Shown: positions 13,481-25,729, counted from the stretch's first letter. The stretch: 64,000 nt of DNA from Diadema setosum (GCF_964275005.1 NC_092692.1:13092764-13156763); one strand, 5' to 3'. A program made the numbers and translations. The notes: generated from the letters alone by a model not told the origin.

Positions 13481-14587
13481 AATCCCTAAAGAAAGATAGA
13501 TATTTGTCCGTATCGTCTGCCGCGTGTATTGAGCTACTGACTGCTGAGAAAGCATAAACTCGTGGCTATTGCATTCGCTGGCACGTCCTATGACCGGACT
13601 ATTGATCGGCGCATCGCGTCACCAAGTAATGTTTGGATTTCAATCATTCATGTACAAGTGTCTCGCCGCAAGATTGACGACACGTTTAGCGTAACGAGCT
13701 TTGTAGTTGCTCCTTTTTTTATTCAAAAGTTATGACATGACCGCCGTCACATCCTTACAATGTGTTAGTTTGGGTTACCAAAGGCTTTAAGGCAACTTTT
13801 AAGAGACACTTTAAACCGTAATGAAAAACCATTCCGACGACTCATCTCTTATTTTCAAATTCCATAGCCATGGTAGAGATGTGTGATTTTCTCCTGTTGT
13901 CTATAGGATACACATTCCTGACTGCATAATCTAAGAAGGTTCAGGGTACTATAGTATCGTCACAAACAATATTCCTCCACAATAATCACAAGTGATTGCG
14001 ATGGTTTAAAGTGTGACAACATGCTGTCAAAATTTATAGACGGAAGCATTCAGGGTTGTTGTTGTTTTTTTCTCATTACATGTTCAGCATTGACTTTTTG
14101 CAGACATAGTTTATGACACTTATAAACTGCTAAGAAATAATATAATTCGATGTTAGATGAAATGTAACTCTTGCTGTACATTTTCATGCACTCATGAACA
14201 CGCTCAAATACTCGATTATGTGCGCGCACACACTGACATGACTGAGAGATACACACTTACAGGTACAAGCTCTCCCTCAATTGCATACATACGCATTCAT
14301 ACCGTGAACAGTAATTAGTCGGTTGGCGGTAATTCGGATAAAGCAATCCTAATAAGTACCAATTATGTTAACGAAAGGAGCGGGGTATATGTCAATTAAT
14401 GATCAGGATGTTATTCTAATGTGAGTCGTTGTGCTTTTCAATGTTCTAGGCACTCTTCATTAAATAGTCAATTTCGAAATTAAAGGTGACATGGTAATGA
14501 ACCACTAAAAGTAGTGTTTCGTTGTTCATTTAACGTCTTTCACTTTTTGTGCGCTTTTAAACGCTATGTATTACCGCATTCCACGCT

Positions 14588-14820
14588 CCATTCTAAAAAA
14601 TAAGATAGTAAATCAACATCTTAAATGTTGTCACTCCTTTACACTTTTGTAAAATGTTACATTCAACACTCAGAATGTTAGAATTAGCACTCGCAATGTT
14701 GAACTTCCCTTTCAGAAAATGATAAGTCCACCATTTTGAGTGTTACATTTAACATTTTACAGACAGGTTGGAGGAGTGTCAACATTAAGATGCTGGTTGA
14801 CCATTTTTTTTTAGAGTGTA
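14588..14820. mobile_element. MITE with CTCTAAAAAA ends, copy 1
   Basis: The left end ATTCTAAAAAATAAGATAG, then AACATCTTAAATGTTG, pairs with the right end CATTAAGATGCTGGTTGACC ... TTTTTAGAGTGTA. The inner arms repeat ACATTTAACATTTTAC and its inverse. About 233 bp, non-coding. A LINE target duplication begins inside its last bases. Confidence 0.78.
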
Positions 14821-14829
14821 AAATATATT

Positions 14830-17271
14830 TTTTTTTTCTTTTTTTTTTCCCTTCCACAGGGTTCCTTTATTAAATGATATCATACATACAAATATATACA
14901 AAAAGAGATATGTATGTACATGCAGATTTAACACATGATATTCTTGGCCATTCTAAATACAGTAAGAACAGCAGACAGTTACAAAAATCAATTATAAATT
15001 GCAAATTCTTTTCAAAGTGTCAGAAAATTACCTGACAAATCATTTCAGAAGAAAACACAATCAGAAACATTTAGTAAAATGTAACCACTTTTTCATAAAT
15101 TTCTTTTCTTTCAGATTTGTTTTACATATATACTTTTCCATATCATAATAACTTTTTATCGCTGACATGATTTGTTCAAAAACTGGCAAACAATTTTTGC
15201 ATTTGGCTGTAAAAATTTCTTTCCTTACTATAATCATAATGCAATTGAGGGCACTGTTATTACGTCCATAAAAACCAAATAATTTATTTTGATTTGTAAG
15301 CTTAATATGAATAGCATTACGGGACAGCCAAAGCTCAAGTTTTGACCATATCTCGTTTGAATATATACAAGAACAAAATATATGCATAATTGTTTCTTCG
15401 CTATTATTACAAAAAGTACATAAGTTATCTGTTACTAATTTAAATCTCAATAAAGCGTCTTTCATATAAAGAATTCTATTTAGCATCTTGAACTGAAACC
15501 ATCTCATGTTTACATCGACAGTTGAATAAAAGGGAATTTGGTAATAAAAACTCCAAATGATATTGTCAAAATCAAACTCCTGTTTCCATTTTATAAGACT
15601 TTTACATTCTTTTGTCTTATGTTTCAAAAAAGCCTGGTAGATATGTGCACAACCTTTTTTCACTTTCAGTATTAAAAACAATGTTTCAGGGATAATACAT
15701 GTAGGTTCCATAATCTTAGGTATAACATTTTTATTATAACCAAATCGAACAGCATTACACAAACCATAATATTGAAGAAAGTTTACTTGTACATTGTATT
15801 TACGTTGAAAATCAAAATATGAAAGAAATTTTCCATCTGTTTCTAGAATATCGTTAACAAAACGTACTCCCTTAGCACACCATGACTTATAATAAATTAC
15901 ATTATTATTAACTTGTATTCTAAGATTGTTCCAAAGGGGTTGACATGCGATATTATCTACAATGGACTGAGTTAGATCTGAAAAGGCTAATAATACCTCT
16001 TTCCAAAATGGGTTGCGCATTGAAATGGCTAATTCTTTGTAATGTTCAGCCCCCATGAATAAGTGGAGACATGTGTATGATGGAGGCAAGAATGATTGGA
16101 ACATATGTAAAGTGAGATTTTCGTTACTTTGATAACAAAATAATCTTCTTATCCATGATATTCTGAGTGATTTAGAATGTATAAAAATATCTGTCATTTT
16201 AACCCCACCATCACTGTATAATTGGCACATTTGTTTCCTACTTATTTTATCAGGTTTATCATGCCATATAAATTTATAAAAAAATCGGTTAACATCATTC
16301 ATAATTTCTAAGTTTGGTTCTGGAAGAGATAAAAGCAAATAATTCAGTTTGGGTATCAATAAAGATTTTACTACCGTTACTCTCCCTAAGGGAGTCAATG
16401 TTCTTTTCAGCCATATCGCTATCTGACGTTTTATATCTTTAACCTTTTCTTGATAATTGTGATTAACCATTTCAGATAATTTAACTGAAAAGTCAATGCC
16501 CAGGTACCTGAAATATCCTTCAGATATCCAGTTTAATTTGTACTCGTGTAAAATCTCTTTTTTGAAAGTTCTATTCTTCCCAATCCATATTACTTGAGTT
16601 TTAGTTACGTTAATTTTGAGGTTGGACATATTTGCAAATTCATTAAGTATTGTAAGAGCACTTTGTAAATCCTGGGTTGAACCGTTGAGTGTCAAAAGGG
16701 TATCATCTGCATATTGCAAAAGTTTAAGCGATTTCCCATTCATATGTAATCCAACTAAAGAATCCGAGTGTCGTATTAGGATACCAAGTATTTCACTGAC
16801 TAACAAAAAGAGGTAGGGGGACAAAGGATCTCCCTGGCGACACCCTCGTCCTATTTCAAATCTATCTGTACAGTATCCGTTAACTAATACACAAGAGGAT
16901 GCATTTGCATAAAATAACTTGATCCATTTCTTTACAGATGGACCGAAATGAAAAAAATCCAGGACCTTGAATAGAAACGTATGCGATACGGAATCGAAAG
17001 CTTTTTCGAAATCGACAACAAGAAGCATGCCTGCTATATCATTTAATTCAGTATAAAGTAGCGTGTCATATAGTAGACGTATATTTTCGCCAATGAAGCG
17101 ACCACTCAAAAATCCTGTTTGATTTTCATGTATTAAAAAAGACAAAACGCCCTTGAGTCTATTTGCAATACAACCGGATGCCAATTTGTAAACTACATTC
17201 AGTAAAGTAATCGGGCGCCAATTTTTTAACAAATGTCTAGGTTTATTTCCTTTAGGAATCAAGGTTATTAT
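14830..17271 (-). mobile_element. L1/Tx1-type LINE, 5'-truncated, with 15-bp target duplication
   Basis: AGTGTAAAATATATT occurs at both 14815-14829 and 17272-17286, an exact duplication flanking the insert. On the minus strand the 3' end is an A-rich tail (14830-14848), as expected for target-primed reverse transcription. Only the distal part of ORF2 remains: reverse transcriptase onward; the endonuclease and any ORF1 are absent because the copy is 5'-truncated. The frame is unbroken over 2.2 kb, so the insertion is young. Confidence 0.93.
15061..17271 (-). CDS. LINE ORF2 fragment: reverse transcriptase and C-terminal CCHC
   Basis: This is part of a non-LTR retrotransposon polyprotein that copies the element RNA into the genome. 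Counting from a formal ATG at 17322, the first 17 codons come from flanking DNA, including the target duplication; element sequence starts at IITLIPKGNKP. Visible motifs: KNWRPITLLNVVYKLAS (residues 33-49), VDFEKAFD (103-110), GCRQGDPLSPYLF (160-172), YADD (204-207), the thumb-like LKINVTKTQ, and a CX2CX8HX4C knuckle at 635-652. This order and the C-terminal knuckle fit the L1/Tx1 group. The endonuclease is missing because of 5' truncation. No promoter remains, so the copy is presumably inert. Confidence 0.93.
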   Translation of the reverse strand: MITLIPKGNKPRHLLKNWRPITLLNVVYKLASGCIANRLKGVLSFLIHENQTGFLSGRFIGENIRLLYDTLLYTELNDIAGMLLVVDFEKAFDSVSHTFLFKVLDFFHFGPSVKKWIKLFYANASSCVLVNGYCTDRFEIGRGCRQGDPLSPYLFLLVSEILGILIRHSDSLVGLHMNGKSLKLLQYADDTLLTLNGSTQDLQSALTILNEFANMSNLKINVTKTQVIWIGKNRTFKKEILHEYKLNWISEGYFRYLGIDFSVKLSEMVNHNYQEKVKDIKRQIAIWLKRTLTPLGRVTVVKSLLIPKLNYLLLSLPEPNLEIMNDVNRFFYKFIWHDKPDKISRKQMCQLYSDGGVKMTDIFIHSKSLRISWIRRLFCYQSNENLTLHMFQSFLPPSYTCLHLFMGAEHYKELAISMRNPFWKEVLLAFSDLTQSIVDNIACQPLWNNLRIQVNNNVIYYKSWCAKGVRFVNDILETDGKFLSYFDFQRKYNVQVNFLQYYGLCNAVRFGYNKNVIPKIMEPTCIIPETLFLILKVKKGCAHIYQAFLKHKTKECKSLIKWKQEFDFDNIIWSFYYQIPFYSTVDVNMRWFQFKMLNRILYMKDALLRFKLVTDNLCTFCNNSEETIMHIFCSCIYSNEIWSKLELWLSRNAIHIKLTNQNKLFGFYGRNNSALNCIMIIVRKEIFTAKCKNCLPVFEQIMSAIKSYYDMEKYICKTNLKEKKFMKKWLHFTKCF

Positions 17272-17286
17272 AGTGTAAAATATATT

Positions 17287-19588
17287 ATGTACAACTTTTA
17301 TATCATATATCATAATTATCATAAATATATATAATTATATCATATGACATTGTAATATTATATCACTGCATTCTATACTGCTGTGGTCGACACGTGGAGG
17401 GTGTCGCAGAAAGACAATAAAGAAATAATGGGAGTAAATCACGAGGAGGAAGAGAGCTACCGTATAGTCTCGTATAGCTATCACAGAGCATTTGTGTTCG
17501 AGAGATCGAACTATGATATTGTTAGAGCACACGGGGTTGAAGAGATGTAAACACAAAAAGGGCATTTATTCGTTTGACCCTCCTTCTCATTATCAATGAA
17601 TACATTGCTCTTCTTTTGAAAATAGCTTTATTATATTCAGACTATTTTCATAATTAATTATCTCGTGACTAAACTTACAAAAATTGGAGATAATCTAGTT
17701 CATGCTTAATTTGGTTTTAATTTTGATTCGATATAATTTGTTCACAAACTGTATGCATATGCATATACATATACATAACTTATACACAAGTATATAGATT
17801 GTTTATAAACGGAGTATGTCATATACAAATTTGTTTTGATACTCATAAGCTATTGAAAGCTTGACTGGAACTATACCAGGGACGAAAATTGCATGCAACA
17901 AAGGAGATTATCAATATCACAGAACCTGTCAATAACATCACCAGCAAGATATGAAATATATATGATAATCAGGAATAATTATTCATTTCAATTACAATCA
18001 ACTGATTAAAGTAGTTCTAGTATGCTAGGTGAGTGCCGTTTTCATATTATTTTGTCATAAATACGTATCGATGGAATTGGTTTAAAATTGAAGAAAAAGT
18101 GGAAAAGGTGAGCAATACCTTGCTTCGTATACCAGCAGAATACCATATGGTATGTGGCGTGTCGAACCACCCAGCTCTTACGTGTTCCGTCCTAAATCGC
18201 TTCACCGGGATGCTATACTACTTCATACTCTATAGTTTATTCCTGGACCCTGATAAGCGACAGAAGGACTGGAATATAATTATTGCTTGCGTGGGTGTAG
18301 GAGGCAGTAGTTGGATGTGACAGCGGCATTAAAAGTGATTTGAGCTTAAGCTTCAGTTCTTGTCAGTCTCGCCCCAACAATGTTTCTTAGCACACATGCA
18401 GCATAATGATGGGAAAGGGATGAGAAATACATCTGACATCTAACATAAATACCGGAGAATGTTTTCGTTGACGGCGACCCAAAAAAAAAAAATGGAATGA
18501 AACCCTTATTCTCACAAATGAATAAAGAAGTGGGGAAAATATATTGGTGCTAAGGTGTGAACAGTGTCTGGAATGACGTCCAAATTCACTCCGGACTGCA
18601 GGTGAACCATGTTGGAGGTTTAATGATGAGAGCTGGTGAAATGTCAAGATGTTGCCAATTTTGATTGACCGGATAATATCTCCCAGAAACTTGACGCCGG
18701 AAACAAACATTCTTGAGTCCGCCTCAAATTATGATGACACACCGTCAATTTAAATCTAGAAACTAGCATATAGCATCGATAAGAATTCCAAATATGACTT
18801 GGGTAAGAATCAAAAGGTTATAGAGAAAAGATTCTTTTTATGACGGGAACTTTCATCACATATAAATCTCATTTACTTCCTTATAAGAAGGTCACATCAG
18901 GACTTCATTTTTCTCTGAATTGTTGGCGGGTGTGAGGTATTATAAGGAAAAAAAAACACACAACTCTTATATAGCATCACTCAATATTTTATGTGGCCTG
19001 TCACAGCTGAAAAAAAAAAATCATCAGTGCAGGAAAAGCACTCTCAAAAAGAACTTTCGACGATTGATTACTCTAAACTGCATGGTATATCCGTTGCTGA
19101 AACAGCAATACGGTTAGGTACAGACAATGTCTTCTTATGACATTGTATGATAAAGATTTCCTTCTGGACTGTCTTTCCTGTCGTACATGAATTTGGACTA
19201 AAAATGCGTGCCATACTCAGCAAGACAGAGTGAAGAATACAACATTAGACATTCAAATTTGTAATGCACTTTGGGATAGCAGTGGACTGCTCAAAACATG
19301 CACAAAAGTACTCAAATGAGAGAGAGCAGACCGTGCGACAGCATGGCAAACAAACAACAACAACAAACAAACAAACAAACATTTGAAAGGCTAAACTTAC
19401 ATCTGTTTTCTTCTCGCAAAGAGGGACTCTAATTCATTTTCCATATGTTCATACCAATTCATGCCTCTATCTATTTATACACTATAACTCTGTATTTACC
19501 AGATTTGTACGTCAATCAAACAGAACCATTATATACTTAACGATTTAACTTGAATTAGAACTTGTGTATAATGGATGAATGAACAAGT
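17287..19588. other. Gene-free AT-rich stretch right of the LINE
   Basis: Only short frames are present, plus a CAAA/CAACAA-rich patch near 19350-19382. No gene recognised. Confidence 0.6.
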
Positions 19589-19615
19589 ATATATATATAT
19601 ATATATAGATAAATG

Positions 19616-19684
<69 letters not shown>

Positions 19685-19745
19685 AATATATATCATAGAA
19701 TATGATATATAAGTTATATATAAAATCTATATATATATAAACATG
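19589..19745. repeat. (TA)n microsatellite, interrupted
   Basis: TA repeats with short interruptions such as GATAAATG and ATCATAGAA. Confidence 0.95.
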
Positions 19746-20083
19746 TATATATATATATTATATAAACACATAATTATAAAGAGTTTGTTTACAAAATTTT
19801 TATAAATAAGTGTATAGTCAGACTGAGCAAAATAAAACCTTTCTCATGATATCTCACTTGTAAAATAACAATATTCTTGACTTAATGATTAGAAATCACA
19901 CATTTTCGTATTATTTTCTTCTTTTATTTAATATAGCTTTAATTGCATACATCTTATCTTAACAAGCATTGGTACGCTTTTTATCCTATTCCTATCTATA
20001 TATATTTGCCTGTGTATACGATAGCATGTGTGTGTGTGTGTTATGCATATATGACTCTATTACTTCTATACTTATGTATATAA

Positions 20084-20262
20084 TACACTCTAAAGAATGA
20101 GATGGAAAATTAACATTTTAAAATGTTGTCACTCCTCCAACCTTTTGTTAAATGTCAAATTTAACACTCAAAATGTTGAACTATCATTTCAGAAATGGTA
20201 AATCCAGCGTTTTGAGTTTTACATTTAACATTCACGAAAAGGTTGAAGGAGTGACATTTAAG
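20084..20262. mobile_element. MITE with CTCTAAA ends, copy 2, right end lost in a TA array
   Basis: TACACTCTAAAGAATGAG, TTGTCACTCCTCCAACC and CAAATTTAACACTCAAAATG match the copy at 14588. The right side runs to GGAGTGACATTTAAGAT and then becomes a TA microsatellite, replacing the expected terminal repeat. Confidence 0.72.
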
Positions 20263-20263
20263 A

Positions 20264-20316
<53 letters not shown>
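20263..20316. repeat. (TA)n microsatellite at a MITE end
   Basis: It starts exactly where the right terminal repeat of the MITE at 20084 should lie. Confidence 0.95.
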
Positions 20317-20320
<4 letters not shown>

Positions 20321-20859
20321 CATATGCGTATGTTCCCATCATGGTCTAACCGCTCAGTATTTACGGCAAACTCGTATTTCTTCTCTAAACACGAGGAGTA
20401 ACTGGACCAGCTTGACGGGTTACTCCTGAGCGATGATTGAAGAACATGATTATTACATCTGCTTAAACCCATATACCACCACAGTTTTACCCTTGAGCGT
20501 CTATCCTGTCGCTATCATGAACATAATAAACATCATACTCATATTCGGCGTGTTATACGTAGGTGCGATGCGTTAATAGTAGTAAATGTTATTATAGTTG
20601 AGGACAGTTGCTAATCTTTTCATTTTCTCCCTTTTGACATAACCACAATGCACCATAATCTATTTATTAGTATCTATGCACTAGAATATAAAACATAATG
20701 CATTTGTATGTTCAGTAGTATTTCCCCATTCTACTAAATAAAATATGTATATTATGTAGGTAGGTTTCCTGGGCTGCCACTTCGCATAATTTCTCAGGTA
20801 ATCATTTGGAAATTTGGTAATACGATATATATTTTGTTAATGGGATTAATTTACACATT

Positions 20860-20988
20860 CATTTTCCTTCCTCGAATGATGTATATTGTAATCAGTATAC
20901 TTATATTCTCTTATGTGATATTACTGAAAAGAATCTTGATTTATGTATGAAATTATATTGGAAGAGAAATAAAACAAACAAACAAACA
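20860..20988 (+). mobile_element. Non-LTR 3' end with (AAAC)n tail
   Basis: The sequence ends GGAAGAGAAATAAAACAAAC and further AAAC copies, after an AT-rich 3'-UTR-like stretch with TTGATTTATGTATGAAATTA. The 5' limit and target duplication were not found. Confidence 0.5.
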
Positions 20989-22919
20989 TTCAGCAGTTAC
21001 AATTGAAGTGGTACTTCTAAAATGCCCATAACATAGGACAGTATAATTAAGTAGCGCTTATTATTATCTGTTTAGTTCTGTTAAGACTGTATGTAACTTG
21101 CTGCTTTTGGCAATTGTCCTAACCCAGCTAATAATAATAATGGAAAAGTGATACCCAGTGTAATACAAATAAAATTTACTCGCGCAATGCAGAATTTCAT
21201 TGTACGTGAAAATGCGCATTTTACTCATCTCATGTTACATGAGTTGTTATCTTGGGTTGGATCCCTTTGGTCCTCCCACATACCTCGCATGACTAGGATT
21301 TTTTTATATTACGCCAAAGTGTATATCGCAGTCCTGAACATAATTAATACTTGCTGCTTTCACCACGCTTTGTTGACAACCTTTCGTGGTTGGATGGACA
21401 AGAGACGTTACGGTTCTTTGCTTATGAAGCAAATACCAGAATATCAAATCAAAATCGAAGAGGAGAGATGACACACACACACATACACACTCACAAACAC
21501 ACGCACACACAAAAGGGCTCATGTGCCTAATGGTTCTTTCTTAGAAGCAGCATTATAGCATTGTTTCAAACCTGCAGTGCTAATGAAGTGATTACGGAAA
21601 GATTGCAATCATTATTTTAGGTGCTCTCCATTGATGATTGAAGGGTGATATTAATACCAGACCGATGCCAATATCTCCAGATTAAAGATCACAACTAAAA
21701 AAAAAAAAAAAAAAAATAGATAAAAATACATCGATGCGCTGCCTCACGTAAGGTATCTAGTATTCATTACCATTTGTTTTCACTGCTATCTTTATATACA
21801 GCAACCACATGAAGGATTTGCGCGGAAAATAAACACGCAAGATGGAAAGGATGTTGATTACATTATTGTTCGGTTAATTTCATCACTGATGACATGAAAA
21901 CAAACAAACAAAAATAATATCCCATAATGTATTAATGCAAAAGGTATCCTTGACATAAACATATCATTTTATTGTTTGATTTAATTTCGGTTATAGTTAA
22001 TCGTTAGTCATAAAGTGGTGAAAAGATATTTTTTCTTGCAATATTTTCTAACCATTTTTCTAGCCCTCGTTACTGTGTAAACACCGACTGACGCCAGAAG
22101 TTTGTAAACAGGAAACGTTAGACTTAATATTATACATAATGTCGTGAAATACTTATTTTTAAATTGCCACTAACAGTGACTTACATCGCTAGCGACTTTT
22201 ACTGTGCGGTACACTCATCGATAATAAACAGAAAATACTGACAATTCAAACATTATGAGGCAATCACTGTGGATTATGACTGGTAATTGATTTTGTCGTC
22301 CAGTATTGAGAAGACGTCATTACGATGCTATGAAGGTTCAACGGCGGATGATATATACGTTTTGGCCCAACCGCTGAACCTACTCCAAAGTGTCGTGTGC
22401 AAAACGAGACATTGAAAGTTGTACCGGTACTTTTGTTTCCTTGTGCATGTCAACTATCTACTGGAAATTACAACAAAATTGCAATTGTCAAACTCTTTAT
22501 CAATCAGCCTCTGGTAAGCGGAAGTGATTTATAACAGTATTGCTTCATCTTTTTTCTATCCAAATTTATCTAATAACCATTTTGAAATAAACCGGTAGGT
22601 TCCACATATTTATGCGTTGGCTGTACGAGACAATGATATTGCCACCCACTAGAGCCTATTTTAGTGGCGCCACACGGGGTAACACGAATCATACGAGGCG
22701 TTTTTACCAGATGCATTCGAGTCGTCATATAACTTTATTAGACTCAATAATATGATGTAATAAAACTGTCAAGCACAGAAAACATGGACAAATCATGCAT
22801 TATCCAATCAAACTAGCGTACAAACAAGCAATAATGCTTCAGACAAAACAGTTTTGAAAGAGGCCTCGACTTTGTAAACTGAAACTCACTGAAACAGCTG
22901 CACAAAAGAAACCATTATT
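20989..22919. other. Gene-free AT-rich stretch
   Basis: It has an AC-rich tract near 21470-21510 and an A run near 21698-21716. A 107-codon plus-strand frame at 21148-21471 has no recognisable content. Confidence 0.55.
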
Positions 22920-23405
22920 ACCTGCAGGTGAGATCAAACCGACATCCGCCGCGGCAAAAAATCACCTCGTTTGACGGCACCTGAGTTGCAGCTGCTTTTA
23001 ATGCCACAGATGATATCGCGAACAAGATGGGAGGGAATCCGATTATGTACCAATATTGATGGGTTTTCCTTCTTCCTCCCTTTTGCTTTTCTTTTTCCTT
23101 CGTTTGTTGAGAGCCTCTTGAACGGCGCCGGGGGGAAAAAAAAGTCGTCGTCACTTTGCGTTGGGGCGAGCTCACTCTTCGGTGCATACCAGGGACACGC
23201 AAGATTGCACGCGCTGGTTTTATATACGCCACACACCACGAACCACACAGTCAAAAAGCATCCATCTTCGAGCATGTGTGTGTTGGGGACCAGCGCCACG
23301 CGTGACGTCATAATACTGCTGATAGCAATTCCTTGCCCGATTGGTGGAGCGGTCGATTGCAGGTGTACATCTGTTTGCATTGTGAAAGTCTTTGATTGGT
23401 TGCTA
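22920..23405 (-). promoter_or_regulatory. Promoter-like island with possible first exon (minus strand)
   Basis: Read on the minus strand, two CCAAT boxes (near 23397 and 23343), a perfect CRE TGACGTCA (23303-23310) and TATATAAAA (about 23218-23226) occur in the usual order and spacing. Downstream an ATG-started frame, MHRRVSSPQRKVTTTFF onward, stays open for about 88 codons to CAG|GTAATA near 22925, where a splice donor could end an exon. The frame has a basic N-terminus and a hydrophobic stretch (YIIGFPPILFAISSVAL). I do not recognise the protein, and no further exon was identified. Confidence 0.4.
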
Positions 23406-23515
23406 CTGTATGACGTTTATTCTTCTGAGCTAAACGTCGAAATTGATCGTACCCCTGTCATTGAATCTTGATGATAACAATTAAATGTCATACAGGAAGG
23501 ACATGTGATCGAAAC

Positions 23516-23592
23516 GGGGGGGGGGGGAGGAAATAGAGAGAGGGAGAGAGGGAGAGAGAGAGAGAGAGAGAGGGAGGGAGAGAGGGAGGGAT
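23516..23592. repeat. G run and (GA)n purine tract
   Basis: A G homopolymer of about 12 is followed by GA repeats with GGGA interruptions. Confidence 0.9.
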
Positions 23593-24576
23593 TATCTCCT
23601 GTTTCTCAGTACACATTTTATTGGTTGTTTAATATTCATGGCGGAAATGTTCGCCGCTCAATCGTCTTCACGTTGACAATTAAAATGCATTTTGTGAAGC
23701 AAGACCAACCGTTACGAAATCCCTCAGACGTCATAGGCAAAGATCCCTCGACAGATCCACAGTTAACATTGAAACTGAGGAAGATTTGATACCAGATATT
23801 TTGTACCTGTCAGAATTCAGCAAAATGTGTCCATATCATAATCAAAACTGAAGGTCTGTTGACATCATGCAAACATAATACTCACACCAATATCTGGAAC
23901 TAAAGATCTAAATAAAATCTAGCTGTATAAGCACATTTTTTAACAACATGCAATCATAAAGTAAATTCTCTGCACCAATATTCATGCAGTTTTATGCCAA
24001 TTGAAGTAGGTGGTAAAAGACTTCAAGGAAACATTCTGTCCCCTATTTCTCCATTTACATTTTCCACATTAATCTATTTTGTAATTTTTTAATCATTCCG
24101 TAAATAGTAATATATAGTAACCATACTCTAACCACTACTAAGTGACTACTGTTAGGTCAAAATGTCTACATGCAATGTCAGAACAAGGCCTAAACAAATC
24201 AATCATAACCAGAGGCTTACAGAATACTACTGTATACCTAAGTAAAGAACAAAGTTCTCATATTGCAGACCTCTCATTACTGCAAGTTTCTCTGTTACAA
24301 TCAAAATTTTAATGAAAAAGAAGATGCTGAGAGGTAGGTACATAAGAATAATTATGAGTAAATTGGAAAGAAAAGTAAAGAAAATGGAGAGACGCAAAGG
24401 TACATACAAAAGTGAGCAAAGTTGAGTAAATGAGAGTGTGGAAAGGGGAATGATCAAGTTAAAAGGGAAATGGCAGTGGGACGCAATGACGCAACATACG
24501 GCGTAATTCATAAGCACAGTCATGAACAATACAAGTGAATTATAAAAAGAATAATATTTTATTTGCGTTTTAGCCT
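23593..24576. other. Gene-free AT-rich stretch
   Basis: Nothing beyond short unconvincing frames was seen. Confidence 0.55.
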
Positions 24577-24622
24577 GTGTGTGTGCGTGTACGTGCGCGC
24601 GCGCACGCTTGTGTGTGTGTTA
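24577..24622. repeat. Alternating (GT)/(GC) tract
   Basis: GTGTGTGCGTGTACGTGCGC then GCGCACGCTTGTGTGTGTG is a purine-pyrimidine alternation, the class of sequence known to favour Z-DNA. Confidence 0.85.
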
Positions 24623-24639
24623 AATTCTAACAAAATATA

Positions 24640-25075
24640 TGATTGTTTTATTAGACAACTTCAGGAAGACTACAATTTACAAATACGAGATGGGTGTAAT
24701 CAATATAACTTTGGTAGGGAAGAAATCAAGGAAATACTTTTGAGAATAAGAGGTACAGTAATTTTTTGTCGTAAATACAAGGAATTTCATTGTAAGTTAT
24801 TACATGGTGCTTATAATTAAAGAGCACCTATAAAGATTTGGATTTGTATCTGATAAATTATGCTCTTTTTGTAAAAAGGAGGAAGAGACGTATCCACATG
24901 TATTTCTGTTTTGTGAACAAGTTCAAGAACTTGGCAAGAAATAAAGATAGATTAGATTTGAGGGAAATGGTTATTTTAGTGACTGGAATGTAATTTATAT
25001 GGGGATTCAAGGAATCCCTCATTGAATCAAAATGTGTAATTCCGTGCATTATTTTCATCATAAAATATATCATAT
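24640..25075 (+). pseudogene. Decayed LINE ORF2 C-terminal fragment (L1/Tx1-type)
   Basis: The plus strand encodes, in more than one frame, pieces resembling the region downstream of reverse transcriptase: KEFHCKLLHGAYN near 24778-24818, then VSDKLCSFCKKEEETYPHVF near 24845-24905, with a CX2C...H...C knuckle like that of the LINE at 15061. Stops and at least one frame change interrupt it. It is the remains of an old, separate insertion in opposite orientation. Confidence 0.75.
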
Positions 25076-25163
25076 ACTTTCCAGATCAAAAGGAGTGCTT
25101 CCTTCAACGAATGAAATTTAATGATGATTACAGATTACAAAGATCAGAAAAAGGAAAAGGTTT

Positions 25164-25284
25164 GACACTAGGCAAAAATGGCCCACGAGTTCGACATTAC
25201 ATTATGGGGCTTAATGTGTCGGTCTCGTGCGTGGGCCTTGTTTGCCTATAGCGTCGAAATCGTGGGTCCTGTTTGCCTAGTGTC
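25164..25284. mobile_element. Mini inverted-repeat element, 121 bp
   Basis: GACACTAGGCAAA and GGCCCACGAGTTCGAC on the left pair with GTCGAAATCGTGGGTCC and TTTGCCTAGTGTC on the right. Partial copies of CGAACTCATGGGCTG and ACCCGTGGGTTGTA continue to about 25335. Confidence 0.65.
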
Positions 25285-25729
25285 GAACTCATGGGCTGTA
25301 TAACCCGTGGGTTGTATAACTGGTGGGCTGTATGACTTCAGCAATATTTAGTATGATCTTCTATCTAAAAACAAACGGTCACATACAAAATATAGAAATA
25401 ATAAGACTTTAAAAAATGTTTAAATCTCTACTTTTATTGTTTCTATTACCAAAAAAAAAGAAAAACGAGAAACAAATCCTGAAAGGTTGCCAAGATTACT
25501 AAATTCCATTATTTATCTTTTTCCTATCGGACGAACTGCTTCATAAAAGCTGGTACATTTTCAATTCGTTTGTTATTTTTTTCATTATCCGTTTTTGTCT
25601 TGTTGATTCCCATTAGAGTGGGTTGGTTGTCAATGAGAGTCATTAATATAAATATTGGTTGTATATAGGCCTATATAAAAAAAAATAGTTTCATTTCTTT
25701 GTATCAAGGGTTATCTGTCTATGTATCAT

